Shown piece after piece: positions 43,667-53,408 of a stretch of 64,000 nt of DNA. The stretch's first letter is position 1. Every line of letters starts with the position of its first letter. Made by a program: the position numbers and the translations under genes. The stretch lies in the NCBI RefSeq assembly GCF_019711435.1, contig NZ_JAIGNK010000002.1, positions 638,841 to 702,840 on the forward strand, in the 5' to 3' direction. Under the pieces are notes generated by a model, which saw only the letters and a list, made by a program, of their open reading frames with translations, did no database searches and was not told the DNA's origin. This stretch comes from Qipengyuania polymorpha (GTDB taxonomy: Bacteria > Pseudomonadota > Alphaproteobacteria > Sphingomonadales > Sphingomonadaceae).

Positions 43667-46501
43667 ATGCGTTCCGCGCTGCGCGACATCGCGAACACGA
43701 CGAGAGACCCGGAGGATTGGCACAGGATCATGGCTACGATTGCCGGCAGAAGCGAGCCCCTCACCCCGCGCGCAGCCCATTCCCTGAAAGGCTTCGTCTT
43801 CGCGTCGCTGATGATGCTTGCCTTCGGCGCGCTGGCTTATCTGTGCATCGAACTGACAAGGGGAAGCGGACGCATTGCCGTCATCTGGATTCCCAACGCG
43901 ATCGTTGTCGCCATGCTCCTGCGATGGCGCGTCCCTGATGAAAGGCTCGCCATTGCGGCCTGTGTGCTGGGCAATGTCCTGGCGAATCTTGCTGTTGGAG
44001 ATGCGCCGCTGGTCGCGGGCGGGCTGGCCCTCGCCAATGGTGCGGAAATCCTTCTCGCCGTGCTCCTGGCCCGCAAGTGGTGCGGTGGCGATCCGCGCAT
44101 GGACGACATCAACGACCTGTCTCGCTTCGTGTTCGCAGCCGGGATCCTGGCGCCGACCGGCTCTGCCATGGTGGCCGCCTGTGTCTTGTGGCTGAACGGC
44201 CCGTTCGGCCTGGCGGGGATGACGCGCTGGGCGATGTCCGATTCGCTGAGCATGCTCATCATCGCACCCAGCGCGATGGTAATTATCGACGCAGTCCGCA
44301 AACGGCGGAGGCCGACGCGGCGTGAACTGGTGGAATGGCTGCTGCTGACCGGCTTCGGCACCACCGTGACACTGCTGGTTTTCAGCCAGACTACCTATCC
44401 TTTGCTCTTCATCATCCCGCTGGTGGTCATTTCGCACGCCTTTCGCCTCGGAACCCTGGGGACCGCGTTCTCGGTGCTCAAGGTCGCAACGATCGCCTCG
44501 ATTTTCACCGAGCTGGGCCATGGCCCCATCAACCTGCTCCCGGTGGCCGCCGAATTCCAGTTGCTGCTGCTCGAGGGGTTCCTCGCGTCGGCACTCGTCG
44601 TCGGCCTGCCCGTGGCCGCCGCCTTGTCGACCCGCGAGCGGATTACCCGCGAGCTGGAGCTGCTGGCCGAGAATATTACCGATGCGATCCTGCGATATGA
44701 CCTGCACGGCCTGTGCACCTACGCCTCGCCTTCGGTCACCGCCGTTCTCGGAGCCCCGCCGAGTGCCTTCATGGGGACGACCACCGATGAACGGGCGCAT
44801 CGCGATTCGCGCGAAGACATCGCCCGGGTGCAAAGCCGTCTCCTTTCCGGATGCAGCGATACCGAGCGCTTCACCTATCGCCGCCTGCTCGACGATGCCG
44901 ACGGCAATCCCGTCTACATCGAGGCCGACTGCGCCGTTGCCTACGACAACACCAATGGCGAACGCGAAGGGATCATCGTGTCCGCTCGCGATGTGACCGA
45001 GCGCGTGCAGCTCGAGCGCAAGCTCAAACGCGCAACCCGCCACGCCGAGAATGCCGCACGCGCCAAGGCGCAGTTTCTCGCCAATATGAGCCACGAAATC
45101 CGCACTCCGATGAACGGTGTGCTCGGCTTTGCCGACCTGCTGTGCCAGATGAAGCTCGAGGATGACGCTGCCCACTATGCCGAACTCATCGTCAGTTCGG
45201 GCCGCTCGATGATGATGCTGCTCAACGACATCCTCGATATTTCGAAAATCGAGTCCGGGCAGCTGGTGCTCGCTTACGAGAAAACCGACCTCGGTAAGCT
45301 GGCGGGAGATTGTGTGCGGCTCCACCAGACCGGGGCCGAGCGGAAGGATGTGCACCTTTCGCTGGCCTGCGGGCCCGACTTGCCCGAGCGCGTTGTTACC
45401 GACCCGCTGAGGCTGCGCCAGATCCTGCTCAACCTCATCGCCAACGCAGTGAAATTCACCGAGAACGGCTCGGTCGAAGTCAGCGTGCAGCGCGAGGGCG
45501 AGCGGCTGGCGATATCGGTCGAGGACAGCGGTATCGGCATCGACCCCGCCCGGCTCGAGCAGATTTTCGACCCGTTCACGCAGGAAGAGGCCAGCACGAC
45601 AAGGCGCTTCGGCGGAACGGGACTGGGCCTCAGCATTTCGCGCCAGCTGGCCGAATTGCTGGGCGGGTCGCTGTCGGTCGATTCCATGCCGGGCGTGGGA
45701 TCGCGTTTCACCCTGCGTGTACCGCTTGAAGAGGTCCCGGCCGAGGCTGCGGCCGCGAAACGCAATGCTGCGGAAGCTCCCGCAGCGCAGATGCGGAGCG
45801 GGGCGCGCGTCCTGCTCGCCGAGGACCATGACGTAAACCGCATGCTGGTCACCGCCATGCTCGAGCAGCTGGGGCAGCACGTCGAAGTTGCGCATGACGG
45901 TCTCGAAGCCGTGTCGAAAGCGCTCGATGCAGCGGAAAGCGATGCCCCTTTCGACCTCGTGCTGATGGATGTCCAGATGCCGGGCTGCGACGGCTATTCG
46001 GCCACCCGGATGATACGCCAGGGCGGCGTCTCGCAGGCACGGCTGCCGATTGTCGCGCTGACCGCCAACGCGTTCCCGGAGGACGTGGCGGCCGCGCGCG
46101 ATGCGGGGATGCAAGCCCACCTCGCCAAACCTCTGGTGTTCGAGGAACTCGCCGCCGCGCTCGCCCGCTGGCTTCCGGTGCGGATTGTCGATGAAGCGCC
46201 GCGACCAGCCGTTGCCACACCCACGCCCGGTCAGACTCACTCGAAGGAAATTCTCGCGCGCTGGAACGAGCGCCGCTCCGAAGCTCTCGACGCCGTCAAC
46301 GCCGCCTTGCGCGATGACAGCCTGGAAGGCGTGCGCGTGGAGGATTTGGCACGCACCGTCCACAAGCTGGCGGGCACTGCCGGCATGTTCGGCGAGGAGG
46401 AGCTTGGGGAGAAAGCCGCGGCGCTCGAACGTGCCTTGCGCGCTGGCGTGGAACGCGAGGTAAGGAAGCAGCTTGCCGAAGAACTGGTGGCGATGGCCTG
46501 A
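43667..46501 (+). CDS. MASE1-PAS hybrid sensor histidine kinase with receiver and Hpt
   Basis: A 944-residue membrane hybrid kinase. A MASE1-type sensor with eight or so helices spans about 40-310 (IAVIWIPNAIVVAMLLRWRVP). A PAS domain follows (about 330-440). The HisKA motif is ANMSHEIRTPMNGVLGF (about 472-488), with N-box LLNLIANAVKFTENGS, a receiver with Asp in LVLMDVQMPGCDGY (about 767), and a C-terminal Hpt with VHKLAGTAGMFGEEEL (about 898). All four phosphorelay modules are therefore in one protein. An in-frame ATG at 43730 would leave more room for a promoter facing tonB. Confidence 0.92.
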   Translation: MRSALRDIANTTRDPEDWHRIMATIAGRSEPLTPRAAHSLKGFVFASLMMLAFGALAYLCIELTRGSGRIAVIWIPNAIVVAMLLRWRVPDERLAIAACVLGNVLANLAVGDAPLVAGGLALANGAEILLAVLLARKWCGGDPRMDDINDLSRFVFAAGILAPTGSAMVAACVLWLNGPFGLAGMTRWAMSDSLSMLIIAPSAMVIIDAVRKRRRPTRRELVEWLLLTGFGTTVTLLVFSQTTYPLLFIIPLVVISHAFRLGTLGTAFSVLKVATIASIFTELGHGPINLLPVAAEFQLLLLEGFLASALVVGLPVAAALSTRERITRELELLAENITDAILRYDLHGLCTYASPSVTAVLGAPPSAFMGTTTDERAHRDSREDIARVQSRLLSGCSDTERFTYRRLLDDADGNPVYIEADCAVAYDNTNGEREGIIVSARDVTERVQLERKLKRATRHAENAARAKAQFLANMSHEIRTPMNGVLGFADLLCQMKLEDDAAHYAELIVSSGRSMMMLLNDILDISKIESGQLVLAYEKTDLGKLAGDCVRLHQTGAERKDVHLSLACGPDLPERVVTDPLRLRQILLNLIANAVKFTENGSVEVSVQREGERLAISVEDSGIGIDPARLEQIFDPFTQEEASTTRRFGGTGLGLSISRQLAELLGGSLSVDSMPGVGSRFTLRVPLEEVPAEAAAAKRNAAEAPAAQMRSGARVLLAEDHDVNRMLVTAMLEQLGQHVEVAHDGLEAVSKALDAAESDAPFDLVLMDVQMPGCDGYSATRMIRQGGVSQARLPIVALTANAFPEDVAAARDAGMQAHLAKPLVFEELAAALARWLPVRIVDEAPRPAVATPTPGQTHSKEILARWNERRSEALDAVNAALRDDSLEGVRVEDLARTVHKLAGTAGMFGEEELGEKAAALERALRAGVEREVRKQLAEELVAMA

Positions 46502-46540
46502 GCCGTTCCGCCCCGCTCCACGCCCTTCGCGCACAAACGA

Positions 46541-46568
46541 AAAGGGCGGCCCCGAGAGGCCGCCCTTT
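46541..46568. terminator. bidirectional rho-independent terminator
   Basis: AAAGGGCGGCC pairs perfectly with GGCCGCCCTTT around the 6-nt loop CCGAGA. It separates the convergent hybrid-kinase and TonB-dependent receptor genes and can serve both. Confidence 0.88.
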
Positions 46569-46592
46569 CCTGTATCAGTTCCGCTCTCGCGA

Positions 46593-49500
46593 TTAGAACT
46601 TGTAGCTCACACCAACCTTGATGCGCCACACCGATGCCGGCGTGTAAAGCTGGTTGTCGGCTTCGAATTCTTCGACGCCGTTGAAGCCGCTGATGATGTA
46701 GCGGCCCTGGTCGTCGATGCCATCGATGTCGGCAACACCCTGCTGGCCAGCGTACTGACGCGAACGCAGCACGTTCCAGTCGCCGTCAAGCATGTTCAGG
46801 AAGTTGTCGATCATGCCGTAGACCTGGATCGAGTCGTCGAGACCGAAGAAGCTGCCCGGACCCGGGAGGTTCTGCGACAGCTTGAGGTCCATGTCGAAGT
46901 ACCAGTCGTTCTCGCAGGTATTACGAGCGATGGTACGACCGGCATAGTCCTTCGCACAGTCGAGACCGGCAGCGAACTCGGCAAGGTCTGCGACTGCATC
47001 CATGTCGGAATCGGGCGACACATTCGGGTCGCTGATGCCGGTCGGGATGTAGAGCAGCGCGTTGTCCGAACCCGAGGTGCTGTCGTTGAAGATGCCGCCG
47101 CCGTTGAAGGCGAGACCATAGTGACGGCCCGAACGAGCGGTGAAGCTCGCCGTGAAGCGGGTGTCATGCTCGGGAATGAACTCTTCCGCGATGGACAGAC
47201 GCGCAGTGATGTTGTGCGTATTCGAGTAGATCGAGGTGGCTTCGGCCGGATTCTGCAGGTCGAAGGCCAGCGTACGGTCGTAGTTCGAGCCCGCGGTCGA
47301 GCTGGTCATCGCACGACGGTCGTTTGCATCGGTGTAGGCATAGCCGACGAGGAAGTCGACGCCGCCGCCATCGGTGATGATGCCGCTGCTGGTGCTCTTC
47401 GACAGGATGAACGAAGCCGTCCAGCTGTCGAAACCGTCTGCATTGGTGAGAATCAGCTCGTTGTCGCGACGGGTGTTGAAGCAGGCGAGGTTGACGTTGG
47501 TGTAGACCGGGCCAGGGTTATTGCCCTGGAACTCGGCGGTACAACCGTCAACCGTCGGGTCAATCGCGCGATAGATCGGGCGACCGTCGATGGTGTAGCC
47601 ATTGAGGCCTGCGCCCGGCGCATCGATCGGATTGGCGACAACCTGCGAAAGGTCGGCAATCGTGAACGGGTTCTTGAAGGCGGAGTAGATGAAGTCCGTC
47701 TTGAAGCGCCAGTTGCTCAGGAAGCCTGCATCCGCGAAGTCCAGGCCGCTTTCGAAGCCGAGGTTGAAGCGCAGAACGCTGGGCGTCTTGATGTCGGGGT
47801 CGATCGACTGCGTGTCGGCCTGACCGTTGGCGGCTTCGGCCTGACCGTCGGCGAAGACGCACTGCGGAACACCGGTGAAGACACCGCCGACGTAGACGTC
47901 GTTGCTGACGCCGTCACATGCGCTCGAACCGAGGTTGCCTTCCGAATAGGTGATACCGTTGTTCTGGAAGGCGTTGCCGAACCAGACCAGCGGGTCACCG
48001 CCCGAGAAGATGCCGGCACCAAGACGCAGGCTCGAACCGGTCAGCGGGCCGACGTCACCCAGGTCGTAGGTGAAGGCAGCACGCGGCAGGAACGAGACGG
48101 GCAGGTTGCTGAAGCCGATGGCGTTCGAACGGCCATAACGCTCTGCGAAGTTCGGGTTGTAGGCCGGAGCGTCACCGTCATACAGGTCGACGCGGACGCC
48201 GATGACTGCATTGAGGCGATCGGTCATGTCCCAATCGTCCTGCGCGAAGAAGCTCCAGGTGGTGCGGGTGAAGTCTGCCGCAGCGTCATTCACGTCGCCC
48301 GTTGCCGAGGAAGCACCGGTCGCACCCACAACGCGGTTGTTGTAGAGGTTGAAACCGAAGAATCCGCGATCGCGGCTGCCGGTGGTCAGGATGCCTGCCT
48401 CGAAATCGTCGAGGTTGGCGAAGTTGAGCACACCGCTCGAACCGGGGACGAACAGGTTGAAGATGCCAACCTGGTTCCAGGTCGCGCCCAGCTTGAAGTT
48501 GTGGTTGCCAGCGTCGATGCGGGCAATTGCGGTGGCATAATCGACGGTGGTGTTCAGCTGGTTGGCCATACGGAAGTATCCCGGGCCAGCCTGGAAGCCA
48601 CCGTAGATGTCGCTGTCTGCGTCGTAGGTGCCGACGTTGATCTGCGGAAGCGGGTTGTCCGACTGCGCTTCACCGCCGCCGACCGGATCTTGGAGATCGT
48701 CGATCTGCGAGTGCGCATAGCGCAGCTCGGTCGAGAAGTTATCCGACCAGTCGGAGTAAAGGCGAGCCGAATAGTAATCCGACTTGGTGCCCGAGTTGTA
48801 GAAGTTGTTCAGTCCGGTGATGGTCGGCGAGCTGATCGAGCTGAAGATACCATCACGCTTGACGGTGTTTTCTTCGAGGCGCTGGTAGGTCGCTTCGAGA
48901 CGATGGTCGTCGTTGATCTGCAGGTCGAGACGGCCGAAATAGCGGTCGTTCTCATACGGCAGGTTGTAAACCAGCGGACCGGCTTCGATGCCGTACTGAT
49001 CACGCAGGATCTGCGAGAAGCGGTTGAAGTCCTCGACCGAAATGCCGGGGGTTTCGTTGGCATAGCCGCCGCCCGAGGGGCCGAAGTCCCATGCTTCGCC
49101 GCTTTCCTGGTGCGAATAGGCACCGAAGAAGAACAGGCGGTCGGGGATGATCGGACCGCCGAGCGAAACGCCGTAGTTCTTCTGCGCTTCGACGGGATTG
49201 GTTTCTTCGCCGGCGACGTCCTTGCCGCGCAGGCCGTTGTCCGAATATTCGTAGAAAGCGCTACCGTGGAAGTCGTTACCGCCCGAACGGGTGATGACGT
49301 TGATGGCGCAACCGGTGAACTGGCCGTATTCCACATCGAACGGAGCGAATTCGACCGAGGTTTCACGGATCGCCGAGTAGGGGATCGGGGTCGAGCTGCG
49401 CGATGCGAAGCCGTTGCCGTTCAGGCCGTAAAGGTCGCCCTGGCTGATGGCGTCGACTGTGAATGCGTTCGAACGGTCGTTACCGCCGAGGCACGAGATG

Positions 49501-50033
49501 CGGTTCTGGCCCGAGCTGGTGTCGGCGTCGAGCGTGACGCGCGGGTCGAGACGGATGATGTCGCGAACGTCGCGGTCGAAGGTCGGCGATTCTTCGATGA
49601 TGGCGGTGCCGAAGCCAGTGCCCGGTCCGACTGCAAGCTGCGTCACGCGGACGCGCGAGCCGGTGACGACGATGACGCCGCTGCCGCTGGTGAGGGTGAA
49701 GGTCAGTTCGGTAGCACCCGAGACGTTGGTGTTGACGCCTTCGACCGTCTGGCCCTCATAGCCATCGGCGCTGGCCGAAACGGTGTAGGGTCCGCCCGTG
49801 ACGAGGTTGGCTGCGTTGAAGCCGCCGTTCACGCCGGTGGTCAGCGTGCGGGTTGCGCCCGTACGCGTGTCGGTGACAGTGACGGTTGCGCCGGCGACAG
49901 GTGCGCCTGCTTCGTCCTGGACCGTACCCTGCACGGTCGAGGTAATCTGCTGTGCAGCTGCCGGAGTGGCAACCATCGCGCCGGTCGCGGCAAGGCTGAC
50001 CGCGCTTGCAGCAAGGAGATACTTGAACTTCAT
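46593..50033 (-). CDS. Oar-like TonB-dependent receptor
   Basis: A 1146-residue outer-membrane protein. A signal peptide (1-28, ending ATPAAAQ) precedes a carboxypeptidase-regulatory-like beta-sandwich (about 33-115, TVQGTVQDEAGAPVAGATV), a plug (about 125-270, DRDVRDIIRLDPRV and GGNDRSNAFTVDAI) and a large beta-barrel ending in VKVGVSYKF-type C-terminal Phe. This is the layout of Oar proteins, known from Myxococcus adhesion and lipid transfer and common in sphingomonads. The ligand is unknown. A TonB gene lies about 3 kb away. Confidence 0.92.
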   Translation of the reverse strand: MKFKYLLAASAVSLAATGAMVATPAAAQQITSTVQGTVQDEAGAPVAGATVTVTDTRTGATRTLTTGVNGGFNAANLVTGGPYTVSASADGYEGQTVEGVNTNVSGATELTFTLTSGSGVIVVTGSRVRVTQLAVGPGTGFGTAIIEESPTFDRDVRDIIRLDPRVTLDADTSSGQNRISCLGGNDRSNAFTVDAISQGDLYGLNGNGFASRSSTPIPYSAIRETSVEFAPFDVEYGQFTGCAINVITRSGGNDFHGSAFYEYSDNGLRGKDVAGEETNPVEAQKNYGVSLGGPIIPDRLFFFGAYSHQESGEAWDFGPSGGGYANETPGISVEDFNRFSQILRDQYGIEAGPLVYNLPYENDRYFGRLDLQINDDHRLEATYQRLEENTVKRDGIFSSISSPTITGLNNFYNSGTKSDYYSARLYSDWSDNFSTELRYAHSQIDDLQDPVGGGEAQSDNPLPQINVGTYDADSDIYGGFQAGPGYFRMANQLNTTVDYATAIARIDAGNHNFKLGATWNQVGIFNLFVPGSSGVLNFANLDDFEAGILTTGSRDRGFFGFNLYNNRVVGATGASSATGDVNDAAADFTRTTWSFFAQDDWDMTDRLNAVIGVRVDLYDGDAPAYNPNFAERYGRSNAIGFSNLPVSFLPRAAFTYDLGDVGPLTGSSLRLGAGIFSGGDPLVWFGNAFQNNGITYSEGNLGSSACDGVSNDVYVGGVFTGVPQCVFADGQAEAANGQADTQSIDPDIKTPSVLRFNLGFESGLDFADAGFLSNWRFKTDFIYSAFKNPFTIADLSQVVANPIDAPGAGLNGYTIDGRPIYRAIDPTVDGCTAEFQGNNPGPVYTNVNLACFNTRRDNELILTNADGFDSWTASFILSKSTSSGIITDGGGVDFLVGYAYTDANDRRAMTSSTAGSNYDRTLAFDLQNPAEATSIYSNTHNITARLSIAEEFIPEHDTRFTASFTARSGRHYGLAFNGGGIFNDSTSGSDNALLYIPTGISDPNVSPDSDMDAVADLAEFAAGLDCAKDYAGRTIARNTCENDWYFDMDLKLSQNLPGPGSFFGLDDSIQVYGMIDNFLNMLDGDWNVLRSRQYAGQQGVADIDGIDDQGRYIISGFNGVEEFEADNQLYTPASVWRIKVGVSYKF

Positions 50034-50179
50034 CGGAGAAGACCCCTTCGTCTCTTCAGATTGGAAATGAGTAGCACTGGATATGCGCAGCCCCGCTAGG
50101 CGTGCGATGTTTCGCCAAAGCTATCCTTTTGTGACAGAGTCAAGACACACCCCCGACAAGTGTGGACGACGAGTCACGA

Positions 50180-50218
50180 CGCCCGCAAAACCCGCGGAAG
50201 TCCGGGGGTTTGCGGGCG
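50180..50218. repeat. long GC-rich inverted repeat between receptor and 2OG-oxygenase genes
   Basis: CGCCCGCAAAACCC pairs with GGGGGTTTGCGGGCG in a stem of about 13 bp with one mismatch. It lies about 67 nt past the 2OG-oxygenase stop. It lacks a U-tract on either strand, so it could be a weak terminator or an mRNA 3'-end stabiliser. Otherwise the 250-nt gap shows only a possible receptor promoter (TTGACT on the minus strand at 50143-50138). Confidence 0.55.
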
Positions 50219-50284
50219 TTGCAAAAACCACACAGTGGGAAAAAAGATTCTTCCGCCGCAACCGGGGCGACGACAGGGCGTGCT

Positions 50285-51226
50285 TTACGCGAGATTGATC
50301 TCGCGCAGGCGCTGCATCAGGAAGTCGTGGCTGGAAATCGGCTCGGGATGGTCGGCCGGGTTTTCCGGATCGATGCAGGATGGCAGCGTCTCGATCACGT
50401 AATCCGGGCGGAAGTGAAGGAAGAACGGCATCGAATAGCGCGCCCTGTAAGCCGCTTCGCCGCGCGGATTGACGACCCGGTGGGTGGTCGAACGCAGCCT
50501 TCCATTGGTCAGCCGGTCGAGCATGTCGCCGACATTGATGACCAGCGCCCCCTCGGGCACGTCGACCGATTTCCACTCGTCCTGCTTGGTCAGCAATTCG
50601 AGCCCCGCCTCTTCTGCACCCAGCAACAGGGTGATGGTGTTGATGTCGCCATGCGCGGCCGCACGGATCGCACCTTCGGCTTCCGCACCTTCCAACGGGG
50701 GATAGCGCAGCAGGCGCATCACCGAATTGCCGTCCTCGACGGTGGCAGCGAAAAACTCACGCGGCAGGCCGAGATGGATCGCGATGGCTTCGAGCACGCG
50801 GCCACCGGCTTCTTCAAACGCCGAGTAGAGGTTGCTGAAAGTCTCGCGGAAACCCTCGACCTCGTCGGGCCAGACGTTGTCGGCCATGTATTCGGCAAGC
50901 GGATGGCCTTCGGGCAGTTCGCGTCCGACGTGCCAGAATTCCTTGAGGTCGTGAACCTCGGCATCCTTGGCCTTTTCCGTGCCGAACGGCGTGTAGCCGC
51001 GGGCACCGCCGCCGCCGGGAATGTGATAGGCCTGTTTCACATCGTCGGGAAGCGCGAAGAATTCCTTCGACAGGGCCTCTGCCTTGTCGATCAGCTCCTG
51101 CGGGATGCCATGATCGCGAATGACGGCAAAGCCGTATTCCTGGAAACTGCGGCCGAGTTCCTCGGCGATGCTTTCGAGCGGCTGTGCCAGCGACACAACC
51201 GCGATATCGGTGTTCGAATCGGTCAT
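50285..51226 (-). CDS. isopenicillin N synthase-like 2-oxoglutarate/Fe(II) oxygenase
   Basis: A 313-residue double-stranded beta-helix oxygenase. The iron triad is His192, Asp194 (AAHGDINTITLL) and His249 (STTHRVVNP); Arg263 and Ser265 (RYSMPF) would bind the 2-oxoglutarate carboxylate. The N-terminal DIOX_N region has FAVIRDHGIPQELID. The substrate is not predictable from sequence. The gene starts 14 nt after the stop of the nucleoside transporter gene on the same strand, so a shared transcript and perhaps a nucleoside-related substrate are possible. Confidence 0.88.
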   Translation of the reverse strand: MTDSNTDIAVVSLAQPLESIAEELGRSFQEYGFAVIRDHGIPQELIDKAEALSKEFFALPDDVKQAYHIPGGGGARGYTPFGTEKAKDAEVHDLKEFWHVGRELPEGHPLAEYMADNVWPDEVEGFRETFSNLYSAFEEAGGRVLEAIAIHLGLPREFFAATVEDGNSVMRLLRYPPLEGAEAEGAIRAAAHGDINTITLLLGAEEAGLELLTKQDEWKSVDVPEGALVINVGDMLDRLTNGRLRSTTHRVVNPRGEAAYRARYSMPFFLHFRPDYVIETLPSCIDPENPADHPEPISSHDFLMQRLREINLA

Positions 51227-51240
51227 AATGGGTGCGCCCT

Positions 51241-52581
51241 TTAATACGGAAGGAAGAGTCCTGCCAGCGCGGCGCTCATCAGGTTGGCGAGGCTACCGGC
51301 AGCGAGCGCGCGTATACCCAGCTTCGCGATGACCGGTCTTTGATTTGGCGCAAGTCCGCCGGTCACCGCCATCTGGATGGCGATCGAGCTGAAATTGGCA
51401 AACCCGCACAGCGCGAAGGTCACAATGGCGCGGCTGCGATCGGTCAGCACACCTGCTTCCATCCCGCCCAGCTGGATGAAAGCGACGAATTCGTTGAGCA
51501 CAATCTTGGTGCCGAACAAGCCGCCAGCTGCTCCTGCCTGGTCCCACGGAATACCGATAAGGTACATGACCGGCGCAAAGACATAGCCGAGCAGCTGCTG
51601 GAAGGTCACATCGGGATAGCCGACAAGACCGCCGATGCCACCGAGAATACCGTTGGCGAGCGCGACGAGTGCGACGAAGACCATCACCATCGCACCGACG
51701 GCAACCGCGAGCTTCACACCCGTCTGCGTGCCCTGCGCTGCCGCTTCGATGACGTTGGCAGGCTTATGGCCTTCCTCGAAGGTCTCGGCGACCTCCACCT
51801 CGTGCGGCTTGCCGCTTTCGGTGAGCGCAGCCGGACCCTCGGCGCTGATGCGCGCTTCGGGAAGCGTAATTTCATCTTCCGTCCCGGCGAGTTCGGCCGC
51901 GTCGCGGGCGAGCGCGCTCTCGTCATCGGGCATGATGATCTTGGCCATCAGGATGCCGCCGGGCGCCGACATGAAGGCCGCGGCGAGCAAGAAAGGCACG
52001 GCTTCCGACCCGATGAAGCTGGCATAGGCGGCAAGGATAGTGCCTGCGACCCCCGCCATGCCGACCGCCATCAGCGTGAACAGGCGGCTCGGCGTGAGCG
52101 CTGCGAGATAGGGACGAACCACCAGCGGGCTTTCGGACTGGCCGACGAAGATGTTCGCCGCACTACCCAGCGCCTCGACCTTGGAAATGCCGGTAATCCA
52201 GCCGATCGCCCCGCCGACCCAGCGTACGAGACGCTGCATGATGCCCCAGTGATAGAGAATCGAGACGATGGCCGCGAAGAACACGATGACCGGGAGAGCC
52301 GCAATCACGAAGGTGTTGGTGAAGGGATTGGCGTCCATCGGGCCGAAGACCGATTCAATGCCGACCTTCGAATAGTCGAGCAGAGCGATGACCCCGTTCG
52401 ACATCGCCTGTATAAGCTCGACACCCCACGGCGTGCGCAAGACCAGCAGCGCCATGACAGCCTGCAGCGCGAAAGCCGCACCCACGACGCGCAGCTTGAT
52501 GCGCTTCTTGCCGGTAGAAAGCAGGAAAGCGATTGCAAGAATCGCGAAAATCCCGAGAATATTGATAATCACTGGCGGCAT
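51241..52581 (-). CDS. NupC-type concentrative nucleoside transporter
   Basis: A 446-residue inner-membrane symporter of the CNT family. Conserved segments are LPVIVFFAAIVSILYHWGIMQ (split, about 95-115), ISKVEALGSAANIFVGQSESPLV (about 132-154) and a C-terminal EFVAFIQLG with FALCGFANFSSIAIQMA, the nucleoside- and cation-binding region. A cytoplasmic or periplasmic insertion rich in Glu/Ala (about 220-290) is longer than in compact CNT proteins. It is the first gene of a probable two-gene unit with the 2OG oxygenase. Confidence 0.9.
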   Translation of the reverse strand: MPPVIINILGIFAILAIAFLLSTGKKRIKLRVVGAAFALQAVMALLVLRTPWGVELIQAMSNGVIALLDYSKVGIESVFGPMDANPFTNTFVIAALPVIVFFAAIVSILYHWGIMQRLVRWVGGAIGWITGISKVEALGSAANIFVGQSESPLVVRPYLAALTPSRLFTLMAVGMAGVAGTILAAYASFIGSEAVPFLLAAAFMSAPGGILMAKIIMPDDESALARDAAELAGTEDEITLPEARISAEGPAALTESGKPHEVEVAETFEEGHKPANVIEAAAQGTQTGVKLAVAVGAMVMVFVALVALANGILGGIGGLVGYPDVTFQQLLGYVFAPVMYLIGIPWDQAGAAGGLFGTKIVLNEFVAFIQLGGMEAGVLTDRSRAIVTFALCGFANFSSIAIQMAVTGGLAPNQRPVIAKLGIRALAAGSLANLMSAALAGLFLPY

Positions 52582-52718
52582 GCCGACCCCTTTGGCTTTG
52601 CGCGACTAGTTGCGGATGAAATCAGCCGCTACCTTGCGCGGCGGGCCCGCATAGTCAATTTACGCTCCCGATTCCAGCTCCGCCTATCACCAGACCAGAA
52701 AGCACTGCACCCAGCCTC

Positions 52719-53408
52719 ATGACCGAGACCACCGGAGATATCCGCATCAAGGCCGCTACGACCCCGCTGGGTCTGTTCGTCTATACGCTCGTCTATGGCG
52801 GGATGACGGTGCTGGCAGGCGTGCTCGCATTCAAGCAGGTGCAGCTTTACCCGACCGACCTCGCGGTCGAGGCGGGGATTTTCGCGTTTCTACTGTTGGT
52901 GGTAATTTCCTCCACGATTGCACAGCTTTACGGTGAAAAGTTGGCCAACCGCATCGTCTGGTGGGGCTTCCTGCCGCTGTTGCTGGCGGCGCTGCTGATG
53001 CAGCTGGTGCTCAACTTGCCCGCCTCGCCCGAAATGGCCGGCGGGCGCGCGGATGACCTTGCTGCGTTCGAGCAGGTGCACGCGACGATCTGGCGGGTCT
53101 GGGCAGCGGGCCCGGCCGCCTATATCGTCTCGCTGCTCCTCAACGTGTGGATTTTCTCGCGCCTGCGCGGGAGCGACGAGAACACCGGCACGGTCTCGCT
53201 GATGATACGCGGCGCGATTGCATCGGCGCTGAGCCAGGCCATTGATTCGGTGATTTTCATCACCTTGGCGTTCTACGGCCAGTTCCCGATTACCAACCTG
53301 CTCATCGGGCAAATCCTCGCCAAGGTCGTGCTCAGCCTCGTGCTGGTGCCGTTCCTGATTACGGGCGGTGTGGCCTTTGCGAAGTGGCTCGACCGCCGCA
53401 AAGGCTAG
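52719..53408 (+). CDS. queuosine precursor transporter (YhhQ/VUT family)
   Basis: A 229-residue membrane protein with about six helices. The family pattern appears in the helix pair beginning TPLGLFVYTLVYGGMTVLAG, the loop STIAQLYGEKLANRIVW and the late segment IASALSQAIDSVIFITLAFYG. YhhQ-type proteins import the queuosine precursors preQ0 or preQ1. No riboswitch or queuosine genes are seen next to it. Its stop overlaps that of the convergent DUF421 gene by 4 nt. Confidence 0.82.
   Translation: MTETTGDIRIKAATTPLGLFVYTLVYGGMTVLAGVLAFKQVQLYPTDLAVEAGIFAFLLLVVISSTIAQLYGEKLANRIVWWGFLPLLLAALLMQLVLNLPASPEMAGGRADDLAAFEQVHATIWRVWAAGPAAYIVSLLLNVWIFSRLRGSDENTGTVSLMIRGAIASALSQAIDSVIFITLAFYGQFPITNLLIGQILAKVVLSLVLVPFLITGGVAFAKWLDRRKG

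Noticed and set aside
43571..46534. A 987-codon minus-strand frame opposite the MASE1 hybrid kinase
   Set aside because: It is His/Gly/Arg-rich with no recognisable domain, while the plus strand encodes a complete kinase-receiver-Hpt protein.
46473..50099. A stop-free plus-strand frame of 1208 codons running antisense to the TonB-dependent receptor
   Set aside because: It mirrors the receptor gene exactly, is Val/Arg/Glu-rich without any domain, and results from codon bias in high-G+C DNA. The receptor has a signal peptide, plug and terminal Phe.
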